A stretch of DNA of 13,725 nt from an uncultured Oceanobacillus sp. GTDB lineage: Bacteria; Bacillota; Bacilli; Bacillales; Amphibacillaceae. Positions 6,464 to 13,725 of this stretch are shown in pieces (the first letter of the stretch is position 1; each line of letters starts with the position of its first letter). The translations under genes and the position numbers were made by a program. The DNA is taken from positions 1-13,725 of the forward strand of contig CALKWU010000154.1 in NCBI GenBank assembly GCA_938004015.1, given 5' to 3'. The notes under the pieces were generated by a model. That model worked only from the letters and a program-made list of their open reading frames with translations, had not been told where the DNA came from and ran no database searches.

Positions 6464-7165
6464 ATGAATCAAAAAATATTAGTTGTGGATGATGAACAAC
6501 CGATAGCAGATATACTGAAGTTCAATTTGGAAAAAGAAGGGTACGAAGTCGTCGTCGCTTATGATGGGGATGAAGCAATCCGTATGGCTGAAGAAGAGGA
6601 TCCGGATTTGATCCTTTTGGACATCATGTTGCCGAACAAAGACGGAAATGAAGTGTTACGTGAAATAAGAAAGACAAAAAACATGCCGATTATTATGCTC
6701 ACTGCAAAAGACTCCGAAATCGACAAAGTGCTCGGTCTGGAACTCGGTGCCGATGATTATGTGACAAAACCGTTCAGCAACCGTGAACTCATCGCTCGAG
6801 TGAAAGCGAACTTACGGAGACAGCAACTTCCGGAAGAAACGGAAAAACCGTCGAAAAACATCGTCGTCGGTAATCTCACCATCTATCCGGACGCTTACAT
6901 CGTCTCCCGCGATGGGGAAGAAATCGAATTGACACACCGTGAATTTGAATTGTTGCATTATTTGGCCCGTCATATCGGACAAGTCATGACAAGGGAACAT
7001 TTGCTTGAAACGGTTTGGGGCTATGATTATTTTGGAGACGTCCGTACGGTTGACGTGACGGTCAGAAGATTACGGGAAAAAATTGAGGAGAATCCAAGCA
7101 ACCCGACGTGGATTGTGACCCGCCGTGGAGTGGGCTACTATTTGCGTAATCCTGAGCAGGAGTAA
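6464..7165 (+). CDS. walR: Response regulator WalR (YycF)
   Basis: Essential OmpR-family response regulator that controls peptidoglycan hydrolases and cell-wall turnover on phosphorylation by WalK. Taken from ATG 6464 (AAAGGA at 6448-6453, 10 bases upstream) it has 233 residues and begins MNQKILVVDDE, as in homologues. The GTG at 6455 is too close to that site. The receiver domain (about 1-118) has the acidic pair Asp9/Asp10, phospho-acceptor Asp53 in LILLDIMLPN, Thr80 and Lys102. Thr101, reported as the target of the PrkC/Stk1 Ser/Thr kinase in relatives, is present in DYVTKPF. The C-terminal winged-helix DNA-binding domain (about 133-229) has the recognition helix region RTVDVTVRRLREKI. It is the first gene of the wal operon, and walK starts 5 bases after it. 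Confidence 0.97.
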   Translation: MNQKILVVDDEQPIADILKFNLEKEGYEVVVAYDGDEAIRMAEEEDPDLILLDIMLPNKDGNEVLREIRKTKNMPIIMLTAKDSEIDKVLGLELGADDYVTKPFSNRELIARVKANLRRQQLPEETEKPSKNIVVGNLTIYPDAYIVSRDGEEIELTHREFELLHYLARHIGQVMTREHLLETVWGYDYFGDVRTVDVTVRRLREKIEENPSNPTWIVTRRGVGYYLRNPEQE

Positions 7166-7170
7166 TTGCA

Positions 7171-8997
7171 ATGCATAAAATCGGTTTTTTTCGTTCCATC
7201 CAACTGAAATTCATCATTATATATATTCTGTTGTTGCTTCTTGCTGTCCAATTGATCGGAACGTTTTTCACCGGGCAGCTGGAAAACAATTTGAAAGAAA
7301 ACTTTATGGATACGATTTCGAGCCGGATGGAATTGCTTACCTACAATCTGGAAATCGTATTCAGCCAGGATCAAAGCGATAATGGCGAAGGACCGTCCAT
7401 CGAAATAAAAGTCCAAGATATCGTCAATCAACTGAGTACGGATGAATTGACGAACGTCATCGTAGTGGATACCCAAAGTAAAATCATCGGTACGAACAGC
7501 AATCTCTATGATGTCGGTCAACGGCTGACAAGGGAAATCATCCAACAGGTCCTATTCTTTGACACGACTCACGCCGACGATTTTTTCAACCAAGAAACGG
7601 AAGAATATGTTTACGTGCGAGTCGACCCCATTCATAATGCGGAAGATGCCGTTGTCGGAGCGATTTATTTAGAATCGTCCTGGGAAGATGTTTACAACCA
7701 ATTGGATGAAGTGAACAAAATTTTCTTGCAAGGCGCATTGCTGGCGATTACGATCTCCGCCATTATCGGAGTGCTTGTCGCCCGCTCCATTACCAAACCG
7801 ATCCAGGAAATGCGGAGACAAGCGGAAATCATGGCTCAAGGCGACTTCACGCAGAAAGTCAATGTGTATGGAAAAGATGAAATCGGCCAACTATCCGAAG
7901 CATTCAACGATTTGAACAGTCGTTTGAAGCATTCCTATGCGACAATCGAAGAAGAGCGCTTCAAGCTCAGCTCTGTCCTTTCCAACATGTCGGATGGTGT
8001 CATCGCGACGGATCAAGAAGGCTCGATCACCTTGATGAATGAAGCATCGGGAATCCTTCTCGGTGAAAATCCGGAAGATATGATCGGCGATGATTTATTG
8101 GAAGTCCTCCACTTGGACGAGAAAATTGAAGATATTTCCGAACTGCGGGATAACAGCTCCATGATCATCGATTTAAGTGATGAAAATCAACCTTTCCTCA
8201 TCCGGGCTAATTTTACGACGATCAAAGATGATGAAGGAACCGTGACCGGCTTCATTTCAGTGTTGAATGATGTAACAGAAGACGAGAAAATTGAACAGGA
8301 ACGGCGGGATTTCGTTTCCAACGTGTCCCATGAATTGCGGACACCACTCACAACGATGAAAAGTTACTTGGAAGCATTGACAGAAGGAGCTTGGAAAGAC
8401 GAAAAAATCGCTCCGAAATTCCTGGAAGTGACACAAAACGAAACAGAACGGATGATCCGGATGGTGAATGACCTGCTCCAACTTTCGAAAATGGATGCAG
8501 ACGAACATCCGATGCATAAAGAAGAAGTCGAATTCGTCGATTATTTCCATCAAGTAATCAATCGTTTCGAAATGAATTTGCCGGAAACGATCACGATGGA
8601 TAGAGAATTGCCGAATAAAAAATATTATGTTTGGATCGATAAAGATAAAATGACCCAAGTTCTTGACAACATTATTTCAAATGCGATCAAGTACTCTCCT
8701 GAAGGCGGAAAAATCATCCTTCGCGTGGAGAATAAGCGCCATTATTTGCTCATTTCCATCCAGGATGAAGGAGTGGGCATTCCTTATGACAAATTGGAAA
8801 AAATCTTTGACCGCTTCTATCGTGCGGATAAAGCAAGAACGAGAGCGCTCGGTGGAACCGGTTTAGGACTTGCGATTACGAAAGAACTCGTCGAAGCCCA
8901 TCATGGAAGAATTTGGGCAAGAAGCCGAGAAGGTTTCGGTACGACGATTTACTTTACGCTACCGCTCATCAAGAGGAAGCGGAGGGATGCAAAATGA
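7171..8997 (+). CDS. walK: Sensor histidine kinase WalK (YycG)
   Basis: Membrane sensor kinase that phosphorylates WalR. At 608 residues it is full length. Layout: helix 1 (about 13-31), an extracytoplasmic PAS-like sensor (about 33-182), helix 2 (about 184-204), HAMP (about 204-256), cytoplasmic PAS (about 262-370), then the dimerisation domain with phospho-acceptor His387 in FVSNVSHELRTPL. The ATPase domain has an N box (Asn504 in DNIISNAIKYS), G1 (DEGVGIP, 532-538), an F box (FDRFYRAD) and G2 (GGTGLGLAI). The cytoplasmic PAS has Asn272 and Asn366 where S. aureus WalK has the zinc ligands His271 and His364, while the acidic ligands are kept (Asp275, Glu370). CAGGAG lies 8 bases before the ATG. 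Its stop overlaps the walH start by 4 bases. Confidence 0.97.
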   Translation: MHKIGFFRSIQLKFIIIYILLLLLAVQLIGTFFTGQLENNLKENFMDTISSRMELLTYNLEIVFSQDQSDNGEGPSIEIKVQDIVNQLSTDELTNVIVVDTQSKIIGTNSNLYDVGQRLTREIIQQVLFFDTTHADDFFNQETEEYVYVRVDPIHNAEDAVVGAIYLESSWEDVYNQLDEVNKIFLQGALLAITISAIIGVLVARSITKPIQEMRRQAEIMAQGDFTQKVNVYGKDEIGQLSEAFNDLNSRLKHSYATIEEERFKLSSVLSNMSDGVIATDQEGSITLMNEASGILLGENPEDMIGDDLLEVLHLDEKIEDISELRDNSSMIIDLSDENQPFLIRANFTTIKDDEGTVTGFISVLNDVTEDEKIEQERRDFVSNVSHELRTPLTTMKSYLEALTEGAWKDEKIAPKFLEVTQNETERMIRMVNDLLQLSKMDADEHPMHKEEVEFVDYFHQVINRFEMNLPETITMDRELPNKKYYVWIDKDKMTQVLDNIISNAIKYSPEGGKIILRVENKRHYLLISIQDEGVGIPYDKLEKIFDRFYRADKARTRALGGTGLGLAITKELVEAHHGRIWARSREGFGTTIYFTLPLIKRKRRDAK

Positions 8998-10343
8998 ACT
9001 TGGAAACGGCAAAATCCTTCATTCTCGTCGTGATGATTGGAATTAGCATCATCCTTTCATATACATTGTGGAACTATCAACCGAGTTCCAGTCAGACAAT
9101 CGGTGGAGAAGTCGTTGAAAACGAATTGGATGTTGGAGGTACCGAACAGTCGAAGCGGACTCTTATCAAGCCAAGCGACATCATTTTCCATACCGATGAG
9201 GGAGATTATGGATTTAAAAATAAAACAGAACAAGACCGTTTTTTTGAAAAAATGCAGGAATCAGTGATCACCGATTTCGCTGAGTACGACAGTGAAACAT
9301 CAGAAATTGAGCGGTCTTCGGAATATATCGAAATTATTTTTCCGGATGAACTCCCAATGGAAGTGTTGAATGCTTTGTTCACTTTCGGCCGGGAGGATAT
9401 TGAGTTTCCAGCCTGGTCTTTAAAACGTATATTTATCAGCTACATCCATGACAGCAAATCACTGCAAATCGAGTTTGTATCCGACGAATCGAACGAACAT
9501 GCGGCTGCCTTGATCACAGACGCGGATATTTATGAAGAGTTTTGGAGTACGCTTAATGAATTGGATGAAAATATGTTGACGGAATATCTTGTCATTAATC
9601 CCGACACGAATCCGGTTTACTTTCCGGCTGGAAAAATTGAATTGCCGATTTATTCAATCACACCGAAACAAATCAAACCATCGTTGTTCGTGAATATTTT
9701 ATTCACCAATCCTTCTGTAGTCAGGGAAACGAGATCGCAAACGATCGGAGAAGTTTACTTCACCGATAACCGGCAAATGAGTATCATTCAAGATGGCATG
9801 CGTATGGAATACGTCAGTCATGTGGCATCGACAACGGAAGAAACCGATCGCATCTTGACGGAAATGAATGTGTTGGATCGTGCCATCTTAAGCGTCAATA
9901 ACCATAGAGGTTGGACACAAGATTACCGTTTGGAAAGTTTGTCCACCGACCCGAATCAAGTGACTTTCCGCATGTATTATGATGGGTATCCGACTTTCAA
10001 CAGAAACAAATTAGCTACGATTGAACAGCGTTGGGAAGCTCAACAAAACAGCGTCCAACTCATCGAATACAATCGGCCGCTTCATTTATTTGAGACAACG
10101 TTTGTTTTACGGAGAGATGACAATTTGCCGGCAGGTGAGAGCATCCTTGCTTATTTGGAAATGAATCCGGATATGTCTTTGGAAAACATTCAAGACATCA
10201 CAATCGGTTATGAAATGAATTATATACGGGAGGATCAGAGTAATGAGTTTATTGAAATGAGTCCGTCCTGGTATAAAAAAGAAAACGACAATTGGCAAAG
10301 AATCATGATTACTGATGAAGCCATACCAAGAGGAGGGAACTGA
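8994..10343 (+). CDS. walH: WalK modulator WalH (YycH)
   Basis: Membrane-anchored extracytoplasmic protein that works with WalI to adjust WalK activity through transmembrane-helix contacts. In B. subtilis the pair restrains the kinase. From ATG 8994 (GGAGGG at 8981-8986, 7 bases upstream) it has 449 residues, close to the family size. A longer frame opening at 8913 lies inside walK and is rejected. One N-terminal helix (about 7-26) follows MNLETAK, and the rest is a hydrophilic extracytoplasmic region with no other obvious membrane segment. The sequence is poorly conserved in this family, so identity rests on length, topology, YycH-like segments and its place between walK and walI. walI follows after 2 bases. 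Confidence 0.93.
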   Translation: MNLETAKSFILVVMIGISIILSYTLWNYQPSSSQTIGGEVVENELDVGGTEQSKRTLIKPSDIIFHTDEGDYGFKNKTEQDRFFEKMQESVITDFAEYDSETSEIERSSEYIEIIFPDELPMEVLNALFTFGREDIEFPAWSLKRIFISYIHDSKSLQIEFVSDESNEHAAALITDADIYEEFWSTLNELDENMLTEYLVINPDTNPVYFPAGKIELPIYSITPKQIKPSLFVNILFTNPSVVRETRSQTIGEVYFTDNRQMSIIQDGMRMEYVSHVASTTEETDRILTEMNVLDRAILSVNNHRGWTQDYRLESLSTDPNQVTFRMYYDGYPTFNRNKLATIEQRWEAQQNSVQLIEYNRPLHLFETTFVLRRDDNLPAGESILAYLEMNPDMSLENIQDITIGYEMNYIREDQSNEFIEMSPSWYKKENDNWQRIMITDEAIPRGGN

Positions 10344-10345
10344 GG

Positions 10346-11263
10346 ATGCAATGGGGACATATCAAAACATTATTCATCCTTAGCTTCCTTTTTCTGAACA
10401 TCTATCTCATTTGGGCACTCATCGATCGCCAACAAGATGTCGGCTATCTCGACAATCAGGAATTGCCGATTGAAGATCAGCTCGCTGCTGAAGAGATTAA
10501 ATACGATTCGATCGAAGTGGATGTCAGCCAATCAGCGTACATATCTGCAATCCAAAAAGAGTTGACGGATGAGGATTTGCAGGAGCTGGAAGATGCACAA
10601 GGACAGGAATCGGAAGTTATCAACAACAATTTGATCTTCGCTGAATTCGAAACACCCGTCCGTTTATCGCAAAATATTTCGGTGGAAGAATTGGAAACGC
10701 TCATTCAGACGAATTTCTTACACGGGGAAGAATACTATTTCTGGGATTATAATGAAGAATTGAACGTTTTGATCTTTTTTCAGGAAAAAGAAGAACGAGT
10801 CGTTTATTACAACGAAAATGGACTGTTGCTCATTTTTCTGAATGATGATCAACAAGCGACCCATTATGCGCAAACGATATTAGGTGAGTCGGAAGTCCAA
10901 GGGGATCTCGTGCAGTTGAATCAACCGACTCAAGTCATCTATCAGCTGTTTAATGCAAATTATTTGAATCGCGGCGATGAAATCACCGATATGGAGATCG
11001 GTTATTATTCCCGCATTGCTGCTGATGGAATCCAAGTGTTTGCGCCTACGTGGAAAGTGACGGTTAATGATGAACGCAGTCATTTTGTCAATGCGATTGA
11101 AGGAATCATTTACAAGAACGAACAACGTGAATTTTTGTTGAATATGATTCAGGAGTATGTGGGCCATCTCCATGCATTGGATGATGAAAATCCTTTAAAA
11201 GACTCCATGTTACCGGCTTTGGAGAGAAGATTAGAGACAAATAATCGGAGTGAAACAGAATGA
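10346..11263 (+). CDS. walI: WalK modulator WalI (YycI)
   Basis: Partner of WalH: a single-pass protein that contacts WalK in the membrane and modulates the kinase. The product has 305 residues, somewhat longer than the roughly 280 of B. subtilis. It starts MQWGHIKTLFILSFLFLN, matching the typical N-terminus, with one helix (about 6-25). The remaining extracytoplasmic portion is acidic (for example DEDLQELEDAQ) and resembles the YycI fold in the second half, with NYLNRGDEITDMEIGYY and VFAPTWKVTV. AGGAGGG (10331-10337) precedes the ATG by 8 bases. The charged tail (ERRLETNNRSETE) accounts for part of the extra length. The stop overlaps the walJ start by 4 bases. Confidence 0.93.
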   Translation: MQWGHIKTLFILSFLFLNIYLIWALIDRQQDVGYLDNQELPIEDQLAAEEIKYDSIEVDVSQSAYISAIQKELTDEDLQELEDAQGQESEVINNNLIFAEFETPVRLSQNISVEELETLIQTNFLHGEEYYFWDYNEELNVLIFFQEKEERVVYYNENGLLLIFLNDDQQATHYAQTILGESEVQGDLVQLNQPTQVIYQLFNANYLNRGDEITDMEIGYYSRIAADGIQVFAPTWKVTVNDERSHFVNAIEGIIYKNEQREFLLNMIQEYVGHLHALDDENPLKDSMLPALERRLETNNRSETE

Positions 11264-12045
11264 GTTTACGTTTTAGTGTACTCGCATCCGGCAGTACCGG
11301 AAATGCTTTTTACATTGAATCAAAAAAAGAGAAAATACTAGTTGATGCAGGACTTAGTGGCAAGCAACTGGATGGTTTATTTAAAAAAGCAAAACTTAAT
11401 CCGCAAGACATCACGCGCATTTTAGTGACTCACGAACATAGCGACCATATTAAAGGGTTAGGTGTGATTGCTCGGAAATACAATTTACCGATCTATGCCA
11501 ATGAAAAAACATGGAAGGCAATGGAGCGTTCGATAGGAAAACTCTCCATCGATCAAAAATTTGTGTTCGGTTTGGAAGAAGTGAAAACATTCAGCGATAT
11601 GGACATCGAATCGTTCGGCGTTTCCCATGATGCAGCAGAGCCACAATTTTACACGTTTTACAGCAATGGAAAAAAAGTCGCCCTCGTCACGGATTTAGGT
11701 TATGTATCAGAACGCATCAAAAAAACAGTGGAAGATGCGGATGCCTATATTTTCGAGGCGAATCACGATGTGGACATGCTGCGGATGGGAAGGTATCCAT
11801 GGAGTGTGAAACAACGGATTTTAAGCGATGTCGGACATGTATCCAATGAAGATTCAGGGCTTGCCCTTGCCGATGTGATCGGGAACAATACGAAACGGGT
11901 GTATCTAGCCCATTTAAGCCAAGACAACAACATGAAAGACCTTGCCCGCATGTCGGTCTCCCGCATCCTTGAAGAACGGGGAATCCAAATCGAAATCTGT
12001 GACACCGATCCGAAAGAACCAACCGAATTATACGAAGTCGTCTAG
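11260..12045 (+). CDS. walJ: Metallo-beta-lactamase-fold protein WalJ (YycJ)
   Basis: Cytoplasmic metallo-hydrolase of the YycJ group. Homologues act as a DNA exonuclease in mismatch repair in Bacillus and affect cell-wall and division phenotypes elsewhere, and the link to WalRK signalling is genetic. The 261 residues are full length. The N-terminus MSLRFSVLASGSTGNAFYIE is the family hallmark. Metal ligands are visible: HEHSDH (58-63), His113 (VSHD), Asp145 in VTDLGY, His193 in VGHVSNEDSG, and a C-terminal His in LAHLSQDNN. It is last in the wal operon. A palindromic repeat that also serves as terminator begins at the base after its TAG stop. Confidence 0.95.
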   Translation: MSLRFSVLASGSTGNAFYIESKKEKILVDAGLSGKQLDGLFKKAKLNPQDITRILVTHEHSDHIKGLGVIARKYNLPIYANEKTWKAMERSIGKLSIDQKFVFGLEEVKTFSDMDIESFGVSHDAAEPQFYTFYSNGKKVALVTDLGYVSERIKKTVEDADAYIFEANHDVDMLRMGRYPWSVKQRILSDVGHVSNEDSGLALADVIGNNTKRVYLAHLSQDNNMKDLARMSVSRILEERGIQIEICDTDPKEPTELYEVV

Positions 12046-12082
12046 TGGGTCAAACGGGACAGTCCCTGTTTGACCCATTTTT
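12046..12082 (+). terminator. wal operon terminator formed by palindromic repeat, copy 4
   Basis: Bases 12046-12077 are the best-paired copy of the repeat. The perfect 10-base outer stem TGGGTCAAAC/GTTTGACCCA encloses the inner palindrome GGGACAGTCCC and one unpaired T. Five T residues follow (12078-12082), so the element forms a good intrinsic terminator. It starts at the first base after the walJ stop, and no other terminator is seen before htrC. Compared with copy 3, the fifth base pair of the outer stem is T-A instead of A-T. Confidence 0.8.
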
Positions 12083-12113
12083 CATGCTTGGAAGATTCAC
12101 CTCATCTGTTTAA

Positions 12114-12158
12114 CCGTTTATGAAGCGGCGATTATTGGTCATACTATCAATTAAACGG
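12114..12158. promoter_or_regulatory. Inverted repeat around a possible htrC promoter
   Basis: CCGTTTA (12114-12120) and TAAACGG (12152-12158) are perfect inverted 7-base repeats 31 bases apart. Between them TACTAT (12142-12147) could be a -10 for htrC, with TTATGA (12118-12123) as a poor -35. The arms would flank the polymerase site and might bind a regulator, but the spacing is wide and no known operator is recognised. The htrC ribosome binding site AGGAGG (12164-12169) lies just downstream. Confidence 0.3.
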
Positions 12159-12176
12159 ATATGAGGAGGAAATCAG

Positions 12177-13367
12177 ATGGGATATTACAAACCGCGGGAA
12201 CGTAAGAAATCTTCTTGGCTCACCCCCTTGCTTTTAGGTGTTCTGATTGGGATGGTTATCGTGACGGTCGTTCTTCCTGAACTGATGAAGGAAAATATTC
12301 TTCCCCAGTCGACGGAAGCTCCCTCCCCTCAATCGATTGCCTATCATGAAGACAGAAACCCCATCAACACTTCCGTAACGGTTGACATTTCAACGCAAGT
12401 CACGGAAATCGTAGAAAAAGTGACGCCAACTGTAGTCGGTGTGACGAATATTCAACGGCAACATGATTTTTGGCTCGAACAAGGATCGATTGAAGCAGGA
12501 ACCGGCTCTGGTGTCGTTTATAAAATCGAAGGTGATACTGCGTTTGTCGTCACGAACCACCATGTTATCGAAGGAGCAGACGAAGTGGAAGTCGTGCTTT
12601 ATGATGATACACATGTCGAAGCGGAAATCGTCGGCAGCGACGTTTTCTCCGATTTGGCAGTTCTCCGGATGTCCAGTGAATACGTAGACGAGGCCATCGA
12701 GATTGGAGTTTCTGAAAATGTAAAAGTCGGTGAGCCCGCAATCGCGATTGGCAATCCCCTCGGACTCATGTTTTCCAGTACCGTGACCCAGGGCGTCATC
12801 AGCGGAACGGAACGGACGATTCCCCAAGATTTTGATATGGATGGCAGACCGGATTGGCAAGCGGAAGTCATCCAGACCGATGCTGCCATTAATCCGGGCA
12901 ATAGCGGCGGAGCACTGATCAATATTTACGGGCAACTCATCGGCATCAATTCAATGAAAATCAATGAAGCGGCTGTGGAAGGTTTAGGATTTGCGATTCC
13001 AATCGATTATGCTTTACCAATCATGTTTGAACTGGAAATAAAAGGTATTGTGGACCGTCCGTTTCTTGGCGTGGAAGTTTATTCCCTCGATGAAATCCCG
13101 CATACAGAATGGGAAAGTACCCTATCACTTCCAGACGATGTGACGAGTGGTGTATATGTATGGAGTGTACAGCCCCGCTCACCTGCCGACCAAGGTGGAA
13201 TCGAGAGGCTTGATGTCATCGTCGAGTTGGACGGCCAACCGACTGCCAACGTGATTGATTTACGGAGGATCCTTTTTCAGGAAAAGGAAATCGGCGACAT
13301 CCTCACCATCACCTTTTACCGTAATGGAGAACTCCGGGAAACCGAAGTGACTCTTACGGCACAGTAA
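12177..13367 (+). CDS. htrC: Membrane-anchored HtrA-type serine protease HtrC (YycK/YyxA)
   Basis: Trypsin-like envelope protease of the DegP/HtrA (S1C) family that degrades or handles misfolded exported proteins. The 396 residues match the usual length. A basic N-terminus (YYKPRERKK) precedes one membrane anchor (about 14-34), leaving the protease domain outside. The catalytic triad is His129 in VVTNHHVIEGAD, Asp159 in SDLAVL, and Ser243 in NPGNSGGALI. One PDZ domain covers about 290-393 (RPFLGVEV; SPADQGGIERLDVIVELDGQ). The ATG follows AGGAGG by 7 bases. In Bacillus it lies just after walJ, as here, but the terminator at 12046-12082 indicates it is transcribed separately. In many relatives rlmH follows, whereas here a convergent gene does. 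Confidence 0.96.
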   Translation: MGYYKPRERKKSSWLTPLLLGVLIGMVIVTVVLPELMKENILPQSTEAPSPQSIAYHEDRNPINTSVTVDISTQVTEIVEKVTPTVVGVTNIQRQHDFWLEQGSIEAGTGSGVVYKIEGDTAFVVTNHHVIEGADEVEVVLYDDTHVEAEIVGSDVFSDLAVLRMSSEYVDEAIEIGVSENVKVGEPAIAIGNPLGLMFSSTVTQGVISGTERTIPQDFDMDGRPDWQAEVIQTDAAINPGNSGGALINIYGQLIGINSMKINEAAVEGLGFAIPIDYALPIMFELEIKGIVDRPFLGVEVYSLDEIPHTEWESTLSLPDDVTSGVYVWSVQPRSPADQGGIERLDVIVELDGQPTANVIDLRRILFQEKEIGDILTITFYRNGELRETEVTLTAQ

Positions 13368-13369
13368 AT

Positions 13370-13380
13370 TGGGACAGAGG
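13370..13380 (+). repeat. Possible half copy of the palindromic repeat
   Basis: TGGGACAGAGG, two bases after the htrC stop, matches the left arm of the repeat family (TGGGACA) in the same position relative to a stop codon as copies 1 and 4. The right arm is absent and a different hairpin follows, so this may be a remnant or chance. Confidence 0.3.
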
Positions 13381-13386
13381 AATGAA

Positions 13387-13419
13387 AAGGTGCAGCAAAT
13401 CAACTGCTGCACCTTAATT
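13387..13419. terminator. Bidirectional terminator between htrC and the convergent gene
   Basis: A perfect 11-base stem, AAGGTGCAGCA (13387-13397) with TGCTGCACCTT (13405-13415), has a 7-base loop. On the minus strand it is followed by TTTTCATTCC, a reasonable terminator tail for the gene ending at 13422. On the plus strand it is followed by TTAATTATT, a weaker tail for htrC. Confidence 0.75.
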
Positions 13420-13421
13420 AT

Positions 13422-13725
13422 TCACCGTGAAAGAATGAATAACCCGCCACAATGGGACATTTGCTCATAATGACAGGTACAATGGTTCTCCAATTTTCGT
13501 GTCAACTCGTCATAAACAAAGTAATATTCATCATCATCCCACTGAGCGATATGTTTTTGCCGACATTTCTCCAACGCAGCTCTCGTATGAAAAGAAATGT
13601 CGCCAATATAAATTTTTCCATCATCTTTTAATAATGGAAATACACTTAAGATGAAACTGATTTTTTCTTCATCGGTCAAATGGTGCAACGTGTAAGTGCT
13701 GATGATCGCATCGTATTTTTTATCC
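13422..13725 (-). CDS. Class I SAM-dependent methyltransferase, C-terminal part (YrrT-like)
   Basis: The gene runs off the right end of the window, and 100 C-terminal residues are visible. The segment YDAIISTYTLHHLTDEEK is the post-motif II/III signature of class I S-adenosylmethionine methyltransferases, and LLKDDGKIYIGDISF matches the following strand and helix. The C-terminal HYEQMSHCGGLFIL resembles the end of YrrT-type small-molecule or uncharacterised methyltransferases. The glycine-rich SAM-binding motif lies outside the window. A frame starting at TTG 13688 (Leu of LHHL) is not a real start, because coding continues upstream. The substrate cannot be told. It is transcribed toward htrC and shares the hairpin at 13387-13415 as terminator. 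Confidence 0.85.
   Translation of the reverse strand, partial: DKKYDAIISTYTLHHLTDEEKISFILSVFPLLKDDGKIYIGDISFHTRAALEKCRQKHIAQWDDDEYYFVYDELTRKLENHCTCHYEQMSHCGGLFILSR

Noticed and set aside
8913..8993. N-terminal extension of walH starting inside walK
   Set aside because: The extension overlaps walK by 85 bases, while ATG 8994 has an ideal ribosome binding site and gives the family N-terminus.
1..13725. tRNA, rRNA, CRISPR array, insertion sequence or defence system
   Set aside because: No cloverleaf, spaced direct repeats, transposase or defence-type gene is visible; all sizeable genes are core housekeeping except the small membrane protein and the partial methyltransferase.

Overview
The window is a stretch of low-GC Gram-positive chromosome, most likely from the Bacillales (Bacillaceae-like). 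The evidence is gene content and order: (ssb)-rpsR, yybS, gdpP, rplI, dnaC, then the cell-wall regulon operon walR-walK-walH-walI-walJ followed by htrC. This is the block found near the replication origin in Bacillus and relatives. Ribosome binding sites are strong AGGAGG types and the replicative helicase appears to start at TTG. Species cannot be named from the sequence alone.

Layout. Bases 1-9 look like the last two codons and stop of ssb, followed by a 134-base spacer, rpsR (144-374) and its terminator. A short membrane-protein gene resembling DUF1189 lies on the minus strand (603-1091). A 318-base divergent intergenic region separates it from yybS and holds a nearly perfect 26-base palindrome and probable promoters. 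yybS, gdpP and rplI follow on the plus strand (1410-4804), gdpP and rplI overlapping by 4 bases. A terminator-like hairpin sits between rplI and dnaC (4902-6275). dnaC ends in its own terminator. After about 190 bases of repeats and promoter comes the five-gene wal operon (6464-12045), with gaps of at most 5 bases or 4-base overlaps. htrC (12177-13367) has its own spacer and converges on a truncated minus-strand methyltransferase gene (13422 to the window end) across a bidirectional terminator.

Function. The genes are mostly housekeeping: ribosomal proteins S18 and L9, the replicative helicase, and c-di-AMP turnover (GdpP). WalR/WalK is the two-component system that matches peptidoglycan hydrolase expression to growth. 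WalH and WalI are its membrane-anchored modulators, WalJ is a metallo-beta-lactamase-fold nuclease-like protein, and HtrC is a membrane-anchored envelope protease.

What stands out. I see no new multi-gene system. The most interesting signal is a family of about 32-base nested palindromes (TGGGACAA ... GGGACAGTCCC ... TTGTCCCA) at 4805, 6310, 6344 and 12046, with a possible half copy at 13370. Two full copies begin at the first base after a stop codon, one has become a terminator, and two copies differ by a compensatory A-T to T-A change in the stem. Also notable are the absence of purA between dnaC and walR, a WalK PAS domain with Asn at both positions corresponding to the zinc-binding His residues of the S. 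aureus protein, and the divergent palindrome upstream of yybS.
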